Shown one piece after another: positions 17,055 to 23,380 of a DNA stretch of 33,843 bases. Under the pieces are notes generated by a model, which was not told where the DNA came from, ran no database searches, and saw only the letters and a program-made list of their open reading frames with translations. Position numbers and translations under genes: made by a program. Position 1 is the stretch's first letter. Each line of letters starts with the position of its first letter. Source of the DNA: Polaribacter sp. GTDB lineage: Bacteria; Bacteroidota; Bacteroidia; Flavobacteriales; Flavobacteriaceae. The stretch is from positions 1 through 33,843 of the forward strand of contig JABAZI010000075.1 of NCBI GenBank assembly GCA_018608545.1, read 5' to 3'.

Positions 17055-17131
17055 TAGAACAAATATAAAGTTTTCCACTATATAACCTTTTTAAAGATTA
17101 GATAGTATATTTACCTATCAAACTTTTACAA

Positions 17132-17992
17132 ATGCTATCTATAAATCCACAAGAGATTTCAACTAAAAAACTCCATAGTTATTTGTTAGGGGCAGTTGCC
17201 CCTAGGCCAATTGCTTTTGCTAGTACTGTTGATAGGGATGGAAATCCTAATTTATCTCCTTTTAGTTTTTTTAATGTTTTCGGAGCCAATCCTCCAATAC
17301 TAATTTTTTCTCCTGCAAGAAGAGTAAAAAATAATACGACAAAGCACACCTTAGACAATGCACTAGCCACCAAACAAGTTGTTATAAATGTAGTAAATTA
17401 TGCTATTGTACAGCAAATGTCTTTGAGTAGTTCAGACTATCCTCAGGGGGTTAATGAATTTGAAAAAGCAGGGTTTACCATGCTCCCTTCTGAAAAAATA
17501 CAACCGTTTAGGGTTGCAGAATCTCCTGTGCAATTTGAGTGTAAAGTAAACGATGTTATCTTTACAGGAGAGAAAGGTGGAGCAGGAAACTTAATCGTTT
17601 GTGAAGTCCTAAAAATTCATATTTCTGATCAAGTTCTAGCGGATGACGGAAGCATAGATCAGCACAAAATTGATTTGGTTGCAAGAGCAGGAGGAAGTTT
17701 TTACACCAGAGCTCGAGATGGTTTTTTTGAAATTCCAAAACCAATTACTACTATAGGGATTGGAGTTGATGCACTTCCAATAGAAATCAAGAATAGTAAA
17801 GTTTTAACGGGTAATAATTTAGGATTGTTAGGGAATATAGCGCAATTACCAACTCAAGAGGCTGTTAATAACTTTGGGAAAGAACATCCCAAATTTATTG
17901 GACTAGAAACCACAAAAAAACATACATTTGTTCAAGAGTATTTAAAAAATAATGATGTGGAAAGTGCTTGGAAAGTGCTTTTATTAAATTAA
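17132..17992 (+). CDS. Flavin reductase-like (FMN-binding split barrel) protein
   Basis: 286 residues. The flavin_reduct domain begins at about residue 17 with YLLGAVAPRPIAFASTVDRDGNPNLSPFSFFNVFGANPPILIFSP, typical of the flavoredoxin-like branch (P-R-P-I-A and N-L-S-P-F-S-x-F). SSSDYPQGVNEFEKAGFTMLPSEKI and ESPVQFECKVNDVIF complete the fold. The C-terminal third (YTRARDGFFEIPKPITTIGIGVDALP onward) is an extension common in the flavobacterial version. It probably binds FMN and takes part in flavin reduction or electron transfer; partner unknown. Divergent from the sensor kinase across 77 nt, and 5 nt upstream of the DUF3127 gene, so the two are co-transcribed. Confidence 0.88.
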   Translation: MLSINPQEISTKKLHSYLLGAVAPRPIAFASTVDRDGNPNLSPFSFFNVFGANPPILIFSPARRVKNNTTKHTLDNALATKQVVINVVNYAIVQQMSLSSSDYPQGVNEFEKAGFTMLPSEKIQPFRVAESPVQFECKVNDVIFTGEKGGAGNLIVCEVLKIHISDQVLADDGSIDQHKIDLVARAGGSFYTRARDGFFEIPKPITTIGIGVDALPIEIKNSKVLTGNNLGLLGNIAQLPTQEAVNNFGKEHPKFIGLETTKKHTFVQEYLKNNDVESAWKVLLLN

Positions 17993-17997
17993 AAATT

Positions 17998-18366
17998 ATG
18001 GAAGTTATTGGTAAAATAAAAATCATTGGAGACGTTCAAACTTTTGGGGCTAACGGATTTCAAAAAAGAGAATTAGTAGTTACAACAGATGATCAATATC
18101 CACAAATGATCATGATAGAATTTGTTCAGGACAAATGTGATTTGTTAAACAATTATTCAGTAGGTCAAGATGTAAAAGTTTCAATCAATCTAAGAGGTAG
18201 AGAATGGATCAATCCTCAAGGAGAAGCTAAATATTTTAATTCCATTCAAGGATGGAGAATAGAAAACTTGTCTCAAACTAGCTCAAATAATAATGTGCCT
18301 CCAGTAGATCAATTTGAACCAGCGTCAAATGTTTCTAATGAAGAGCCAGACGATTTACCCTTCTAA
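17998..18366 (+). CDS. DUF3127 protein with SSB-like acidic C-terminal tip
   Basis: 122 residues from the ATG at 17998 (MEVIGKIKIIGDVQTFG); the track start at 17968 lies inside the previous gene. The first 95 or so residues match DUF3127 (PF11325, from memory): GANGFQKRELVVTTDDQYPQMIMIEFVQDKCDLLNNYSVGQDVKVSINLRGREW and YFNSIQGWRIE, a beta-rich pattern reminiscent of OB folds. A Q/S/N-rich linker leads to the last residues NEEPDDLPF, which look like the C-terminal interaction tip of single-stranded DNA-binding protein. A nucleic-acid role is therefore likely but unproven. It shares a transcript with the flavin reductase-like gene and is followed by a strong terminator. Confidence 0.88.
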   Translation: MEVIGKIKIIGDVQTFGANGFQKRELVVTTDDQYPQMIMIEFVQDKCDLLNNYSVGQDVKVSINLRGREWINPQGEAKYFNSIQGWRIENLSQTSSNNNVPPVDQFEPASNVSNEEPDDLPF

Positions 18367-18391
18367 ATAGCATTTCGTTCAAAATGAAGAG

Positions 18392-18439
18392 TTCAAACAA
18401 AAAGAGTGCAAAATAATTTTGCACTCTTTTTGTTTTGAA
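18392..18439. terminator. Bidirectional terminator between DUF3127 and DUF1456 genes
   Basis: Perfect 16-bp stem CAAAAAGAGTGCAAAA / TTTTGCACTCTTTTTG with a TAA loop, extendable by 6 bp (TTCAAA / TTTGAA) past one bulged T. The arms' own A and T runs give a U-tract on either strand, so it can serve both convergent transcripts. Confidence 0.85.
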
Positions 18440-18475
18440 TAGATCTAAAACTTTAAAAAAACAGCAGTATATAAC

Positions 18476-18721
18476 TTACTTTTTCTCACTCTTTTTAGGC
18501 ATTGGACCTCTTAAATGTATGACCAATCCGTTTAAAAAATTACGTAAAATTTGATCACCACATTCTATGTATTTTGGATGTTCTTCGCTTCTGAATAAAG
18601 CGCCTAATTCTCCTTTACTCACTTTAAAATCAACCAAAGCACAAATTTCTACAATATCAGTATCACGTAATTTGTGAGCTACTCGTAATTTTTTTAAAAT
18701 ATCATTATTTGTTAATCCCAT
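18476..18721 (-). CDS. Single-repeat DUF1456 (YehS-like) protein
   Basis: 81 residues. MGLTNNDILKKLRVAHKLRDTDIVEICALVDFKVSKGELGALFRSEEHPKYIECGDQILRNFLNGLVIHLRG matches one repeat of DUF1456. The E. coli relative YehS has about 156 residues with two such repeats, so this is a half-length, one-repeat form ending in a basic tail (MPKKSEKK). No catalytic motif is known for the family and the role is unknown. It lies 20 nt downstream of the VTT-domain gene on the same strand and is probably co-transcribed with it. Confidence 0.85.
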   Translation of the reverse strand: MGLTNNDILKKLRVAHKLRDTDIVEICALVDFKVSKGELGALFRSEEHPKYIECGDQILRNFLNGLVIHLRGPMPKKSEKK

Positions 18722-18741
18722 ACATCAAATATAATTATTTA

Positions 18742-19365
18742 TTAGTCTACCACTTGAAAAATAGCCAATCCATAGAGTGCAAATCTAACAAAACGAAATA
18801 ATCCAAATAAAACCACACTTTTAAATGGATATTTGATCATACCTGCGGCCATACACGAAATTGAAAAAGGGAGTGGTAATAATGCTCCTACGATAATTAA
18901 AATCCCACCCCATTTTTTTGAGTTTTTTAAATGTTTTTCCATTTTAATCTCTAAATAATTTTTAACAGCTTTTATTTTTAAAGATTTTTCTCCAATAAAG
19001 TAAGAAGAGAGTCCTCCAAGATAAGAGAGTGTGGTAAGTATCGTTAAATTTAAAATTGGTTCTGTGGTTTTTTTAGTCCAAGCAATAAATATTTCTGGAG
19101 GAATTAACCCTAGTAAAGTTTCTGACACAAAGAAAAATGAAAAAAGACCCAGTTTAGAAAATGTTTCTGTAATCGATTCTAAAAGTTCATTGATATTAAA
19201 AACATATTTATTAACTAAAAAAAGGAGAATTAAGATACATGAAACGGGGATAAAAGTTTTTTTAACACTCTCCCAAATAAACATGTAAAAACCTGTCCTT
19301 GAATAGTATATATGCATTAATTTAGCAATCTCTTTTTTTGTTTTTAGTCTTTTTTTTCTAGGCAT
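18742..19365 (-). CDS. VTT-domain (DedA/YqaA-like) membrane protein
   Basis: 207 residues. A basic N-terminus (MPRKKRLKTKKE) is followed by a hydrophobic segment TFIPVSCILILLFLVNKYVF, then a VTT-type core: SFFFVSETLLGLIPPEIFIAW (re-entrant loop with the acidic E-T-L-L-G-L-I-P-P-E), LTTLSYLGGLSSYFIGEKSL, and WGGILIIVGALLPLPFSISCMAAGMIKYPF with the G-x-x-x-P-L-P turn, ending in a last helix. The layout is that of DedA/SNARE-associated proteins, some of which translocate lipid carriers or phospholipids; the substrate here is unknown. Homologues in this group are, as I recall, sometimes mislabelled short-chain dehydrogenase; no Rossmann motif is present. Confidence 0.85.
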   Translation of the reverse strand: MPRKKRLKTKKEIAKLMHIYYSRTGFYMFIWESVKKTFIPVSCILILLFLVNKYVFNINELLESITETFSKLGLFSFFFVSETLLGLIPPEIFIAWTKKTTEPILNLTILTTLSYLGGLSSYFIGEKSLKIKAVKNYLEIKMEKHLKNSKKWGGILIIVGALLPLPFSISCMAAGMIKYPFKSVVLFGLFRFVRFALYGLAIFQVVD

Positions 19366-19388
19366 TTTAGTCTTTTAAACTACAATTA

Positions 19389-19420
19389 CAAAAATAAGAA
19401 CTTAATTTTTATAAAATCAA
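19389..19420 (-). promoter_or_regulatory. Promoter of the VTT-domain/DUF1456 pair
   Basis: On the minus strand TTG (19418-19420) is followed after 21 nt by TATTTTTG (19389-19396), both halves of the Bacteroidota promoter in allowed spacing, 23 nt before the ATG. A weaker rightward element, TACTTTCG at 19457-19464 (7 of 8), may serve aat from the same 115-nt gap. Confidence 0.6.
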
Positions 19421-19480
19421 ATAATAGTTAAGATTAATATTTTTTTACCAATTTAGTACTTTCGCAGTAAAATATATCAA

Positions 19481-20107
19481 ATGATTTGGCTTAAGGATAC
19501 AATTGAATTTCCTTCCTATGAATCTACCTCCAACGACGGCATCATTGCTTTAGGAGGAGATTTGAGTGAAGAACGGTTAATTCACGCATATAATAACGGA
19601 ATTTTTCCCTGGTATTCTGAGGGAGATCCAATTGTTTGGTATTGTCCACACAAAAGAATGGTCTTATTCCCAGAGGCTATAAAAGTATCAAAATCCATGC
19701 AAAAGATCATGAACAACAACAACTATACAATCACTGAAAACAAGGCTTTTAGTGAGGTGATTTACAATTGCAAAACAATCGACAGAAAAGATGGTTTTGG
19801 AACTTGGATTACGGGAGAAATGGAGCAGGCTTATATTAATTTACACCAAAAAGGACTCGCAAAATCAATAGAAATTTGGCTTGGAAACGAATTGGTTGGC
19901 GGTTTATATGGTTTAGAAATAAATAATATATTCTGTGGAGAAAGTATGTTTAGCAAAGTTTCTAATACTTCAAAATTAGCATTCATACATCTGGCTAAGA
20001 ATAAAGAATATACATTAATAGATTGCCAAATATACAATCAACACTTGGAGCGTTTGGGAGCAAAGGAAATAGATAGAAGTACTTTTTTACAAATCTTAAA
20101 AAGTTAA
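19481..20107 (+). CDS. aat: Leucyl/phenylalanyl-tRNA--protein transferase
   Basis: Adds Leu or Phe from aminoacyl-tRNA to proteins with N-terminal Lys or Arg, marking them for ClpS/ClpAP in the bacterial N-degron pathway. 208 residues, slightly shorter than the E. coli 234. Family sequence is clear throughout: GIIALGGDLSEERLIHAYNNGIFPWYSEGDPIVWYCPHKRMVLFP, FGTWITGEMEQAYINLHQKGLAKSIEIWLGNELVGGLYGLEINNIFCGESMFSKVSNTSKLAFIHL and LIDCQIYNQHLERLGAKEIDRSTFL. Monocistronic; no clpS or clpA nearby. Confidence 0.96.
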   Translation: MIWLKDTIEFPSYESTSNDGIIALGGDLSEERLIHAYNNGIFPWYSEGDPIVWYCPHKRMVLFPEAIKVSKSMQKIMNNNNYTITENKAFSEVIYNCKTIDRKDGFGTWITGEMEQAYINLHQKGLAKSIEIWLGNELVGGLYGLEINNIFCGESMFSKVSNTSKLAFIHLAKNKEYTLIDCQIYNQHLERLGAKEIDRSTFLQILKS

Positions 20108-20164
20108 TTTTTGACAGCTATTTTATGGCATGATAGTTGCTTTTTTCTATTTAAAAAAGAGAAT

Positions 20165-20700
20165 ATGAAAAAAAAATCATTTTAATTTTATTTTTTTTCA
20201 CAAGTCTGATTTCTTTTTCACAGGAGAAATTTGGAGCACCTTATTTTACAGCAGCTGCCAACCTTACTTTTGCAGTCAACGAAAACTATACCTTAGACCC
20301 AGATGATGGAGAGTCTCTTTTAATACCTTCTGCAATCTTTCTTAGAATGGGTTTTGGCTATGAGTTTAAAAAAAGAATCGCTTTGAGTCTAAACGGTGGG
20401 TTTGATTATCACTGGAATCGTGCATTGAGTTCATTTCCAACATACAGTAGTGTAAAATATATTATTACCGAAAATCAAGGAGATCAATTTTTTACAGAAT
20501 TTAGTTATGGAAAAATGTGGAGGCCTTCTAGAAGGTTTTCTGACGGGAGCTATTATCGTCTTGGTCTGGGTACTCAAATAAAAGGATTGGGGAGATGGAA
20601 TACTATTATTCGATTAGATTTTCATAGAAAAGGGATTATTGGCTTCGACAAGAACAAAATAGAGAGTGTTTCTCTAGGAATAGAATTTTCTTTCTTTTAA
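20165..20700 (+). CDS. Outer-membrane barrel-like protein, reading frame broken at an A9 tract
   Basis: The track ORF (20347-20700) is only the tail of a longer frame. That frame is open from just after the TAA at 20152 and encodes KKIILILFFFTSLISFSQEKFGAPYF: an obvious signal peptide that runs into APYFTAAANLTFAVNENYTLDPDDGESLL and then the track protein. The only ATG upstream, at 20165, is followed by exactly nine A's and stops after six codons (Met Lys Lys Lys Ser Phe stop). With one more A it would read MKKKIILILFFF in frame and give about 178 residues. The C-terminus SLGIEFSFF ends in an aromatic, as outer-membrane barrels do. So either the gene has lost one A, the assembly miscounted, or slippage restores the frame. 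Confidence 0.72.
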
Positions 20701-22376
20701 AAATCTGAAGCGATCGTAAAACACATCGTTTTATTTGTAGATGGATGTAAAAATTCAATATATTCTGCATGTAAATGCAATCTATTTTCTTTTTTTCCGT
20801 ACAAATCATCTCCAAAAATAGGAGTATTTAACCCATCTTTATGTGCAGCATGGATTCTTAATTGATGGGTTCTTCCTGTAACTGGATAAAAATAAACACG
20901 GCTTTTACCATTTTCTTTTTTAACGAGCTCCCAATTGGTTTCAGTTTTTTTACCATATTTAAAGTCTACGAGTTGTCTGGGTCTGTCCTCTAAATCAACT
21001 CGTAATGGAAGTTTAATAGTTCCTCTATTTTGTGTTAAATATCCGTCTAATACAGCTACATACCTTTTTTTAACGGTTCTGTTAATAAACTGACTTTGTA
21101 AAGTTGCATTTGCTTCTTTCGTTTTGGTAAGTACTAGAATTCCAGAAGTAGACATGTCTAATCGATGAACAATTAATGGGCCAGTAGCTGATGGATATTT
21201 CTTTTTGATTCGAGTATACACAGAGTCGGTAATATTTTTTCCAGGAACAGATAAAAATTCAGCGGGTTTGTTGACAACAATTAAAACAGCATCTTCATAA
21301 ACAATTTCTAAATCTTGTTTTTCTGACAAGTTTTTTAGTAATAAATTAGGATCCATTTGAATGCCTTGTAGCATATGAGTTAAAATAGGCTTACATCTGC
21401 CTTGGCAGGCAGGATAAAAATTCTCATGCCTTCTTATGGCTGAATTTGGTGAAATTCCCCACCAAAATTCTGCCAAACAAATAGGTGTTAAATTAGTTAA
21501 AAAAGCATATTGTAATAATTTAGGAGCCGAACATTCACCAGAACCAGCAGGTGGTTTTATACTAGGATTATTAAAAATGTCCAATAAGTTTTTTTGTTTT
21601 TTGTCTTTATTTAAGAATGCGTATTTGCTAAAAAGTGTTTGTTGTAGGTAATTAGATTTTTCTTTTCGTTGTTTCTTTAAGGATGCAATTTCTTCTTTAT
21701 AAACAGCAATTTTTTCTTCCTCTTTTTTAATTTTTTTCTGGTAATATTCTTGAAGCTCTCTATAATAAAATTGATCATTAAAACTTTCTTGGACTAGCTT
21801 TTTATCAAGGGAACTAATGGCTGAATTAGTTAACGTAGAAAAACTATTTTTCTTTCTAACTTTTCTGTCAAATTTACGGAGGGTTAATTTTTTTCTCTCA
21901 AGAGTTAAATCAGTAGTTATCTCTTTTGATATTTTTTGAATCGATTTCTTCAAGGACACATACGTTATATCTTGCTTTATAGAAGTTAATCGTTTGTTTA
22001 GTTTGTTTATTTCTTTCTCTCCCTTTAGGTAGAAACTGCCATCGGTCCTCATATTAAAAACAGGAGGAACAAATTTTTCAGGCAAACTATTGTCAGCTAG
22101 CTTCCCAGAAAACGCAGCGAGATAGCCAATTTTATTTTCATTATTTTTCACAACTAATACACCAAACATCTTCCCTATTGGTGGGTTTTCAGATTTTTTG
22201 TTTAGTCCAAAATCATGAATGAAATCAGATTGTGTTTTTAAATATTTTTGTAATTCTTTTGCCGCAATTTTAGCCAAATGATGTGGCTCATAATAAAAAG
22301 GAAATGTAAATTTTTCTGGAAGTGGTATTTCTGAAATATCTTCTTTAAAATTTTGGAAATAATTCAATAGGTACAA
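20697..22376 (-). CDS. RluA-family pseudouridine synthase with a 350-residue N-terminal extension
   Basis: 559 residues. The C-terminal 200 form the catalytic domain: LEIVYEDAVLIVVNKPAEFLSVPGK, motif II IVHRLDMSTSGILVLTKTKEA with catalytic Asp407, VKKRYVAVLDGYL, and GRTHQLRIHAAH followed by FGDDLYG. It isomerises uridine in rRNA or tRNA; the target is not predictable. The first 350 residues are not an S4 domain. They contain a charged coiled coil (about 205-250) and a distinctive block PPAGSGECSAPKLLQYAF, ICLAEFWWG, YPACQGRCKPIL with four cysteines (282, 300, 324, 328). The stop codon overlaps that of the convergent barrel gene. It is 8 nt downstream of the Sua5-like gene, so both RNA-modification enzymes are one transcript. 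Confidence 0.92.
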   Translation of the reverse strand: MYLLNYFQNFKEDISEIPLPEKFTFPFYYEPHHLAKIAAKELQKYLKTQSDFIHDFGLNKKSENPPIGKMFGVLVVKNNENKIGYLAAFSGKLADNSLPEKFVPPVFNMRTDGSFYLKGEKEINKLNKRLTSIKQDITYVSLKKSIQKISKEITTDLTLERKKLTLRKFDRKVRKKNSFSTLTNSAISSLDKKLVQESFNDQFYYRELQEYYQKKIKKEEEKIAVYKEEIASLKKQRKEKSNYLQQTLFSKYAFLNKDKKQKNLLDIFNNPSIKPPAGSGECSAPKLLQYAFLTNLTPICLAEFWWGISPNSAIRRHENFYPACQGRCKPILTHMLQGIQMDPNLLLKNLSEKQDLEIVYEDAVLIVVNKPAEFLSVPGKNITDSVYTRIKKKYPSATGPLIVHRLDMSTSGILVLTKTKEANATLQSQFINRTVKKRYVAVLDGYLTQNRGTIKLPLRVDLEDRPRQLVDFKYGKKTETNWELVKKENGKSRVYFYPVTGRTHQLRIHAAHKDGLNTPIFGDDLYGKKENRLHLHAEYIEFLHPSTNKTMCFTIASDF

Positions 22377-22384
22377 GTATGAAG

Positions 22385-23344
22385 TTAAATGCTAAAAGTG
22401 GCGCGTTGTAATCGATCGTTTATAGATTTCCCTAGGCCAATGTCCGGAAGTCTTTCTGCAATAATTACATCTAATTTTTTACAATCTAATTCATGTAAAG
22501 AATCATATAGTTTTGACGCTGCCTCATGCATGGAGCCTTTTTTTGATAAAATTATTTCTGTCAAAGAAGGATCATGTAAAGAATCTTTAAAAACAAGAAG
22601 CCCAATTTTCTTACCCAATTGAGATTTAACCATACTAGCAATATCTTCTACAAGAAAAGTTTTAGTAGCAGGGGCGTAATGCCTCGCTAACATGCCTGGA
22701 GCATTTGGGCTATGTTCTTTTTTGTTTTTGATAGAAACCTTACCAACAACAGCTTCAATGTCTTCTATTGCTAGGGCTCCCAATCTGTATATTATTGGCT
22801 GGTTGTTTTCAAAACCAATAATGGTAGATTCTATTCCATTTGTACAAGAGCCGCCTTCTAAAACTTGTTGAATATCATTTTTAAAATACCGTTCTACGTG
22901 TATTGGTTTTGTGGGACTAATACACCCAAAAGGGTTTGCGCTTGGAGCCGCCAAAGGAAAGGGTAATTGCTTTAATAGTTTTAAAGTTACCGGGTGATTT
23001 GGCACACGAACTGCAACCGTGTCTTTTCCTGCGGTAATTATATCCGGAATGATATCATTTTTTTTTAAGACCAACGTCATAGATCCAGGCCAGAAAGCAT
23101 CCGCTAATAATTTGGCTTTTTCAGGAATGTGACTTACGATGGTTTTTAAAACTTCCCCACCAGAAATATGAACAATTAATGGATTAAAAAAAGGTCTTTT
23201 TTTAGTTGAAAAAATACGCGTAACAGCTTTTTCACTATAGATATTACCCGCTAAGCCATATACAGTTTCTGTTGGTATGGCAACTAATTCTTCATTGGTT
23301 AGCAGCGTTATTGCTTTTTGTATGTCTTTTGAAACAATGCTCAT
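22385..23344 (-). CDS. L-threonylcarbamoyladenylate synthase (Sua5 type)
   Basis: Makes threonylcarbamoyl-AMP from threonine, bicarbonate and ATP for the t6A37 modification of ANN-decoding tRNAs. 319 residues, the long Sua5 layout: a YrdC/TsaC domain (LVAIPTETVYGLAGN, IFSTKKRPFFNPLIVHI, WPGSMTLVLKK, VAVRVPNHP, PLAAPSANPFGCISPT, ESTIIGF) plus a C-terminal Sua5 domain from about residue 210. The linker has SPNAPGMLARHYAPAT, the HYAP motif known to close the active site in Sua5. Downstream of polA on the same strand (36 nt) and immediately upstream of the pseudouridine synthase. Confidence 0.95.
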   Translation of the reverse strand: MSIVSKDIQKAITLLTNEELVAIPTETVYGLAGNIYSEKAVTRIFSTKKRPFFNPLIVHISGGEVLKTIVSHIPEKAKLLADAFWPGSMTLVLKKNDIIPDIITAGKDTVAVRVPNHPVTLKLLKQLPFPLAAPSANPFGCISPTKPIHVERYFKNDIQQVLEGGSCTNGIESTIIGFENNQPIIYRLGALAIEDIEAVVGKVSIKNKKEHSPNAPGMLARHYAPATKTFLVEDIASMVKSQLGKKIGLLVFKDSLHDPSLTEIILSKKGSMHEAASKLYDSLHELDCKKLDVIIAERLPDIGLGKSINDRLQRATFSI

Positions 23345-23380
23345 AATTTGGTTGCAAAATTACGTATAAAATTCAATTTT

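Noticed and set aside
18742-19365. Short-chain dehydrogenase as a possible label
   Set aside because: No Rossmann glycine motif or YxxxK; the protein is hydrophobic and VTT/DedA-like.
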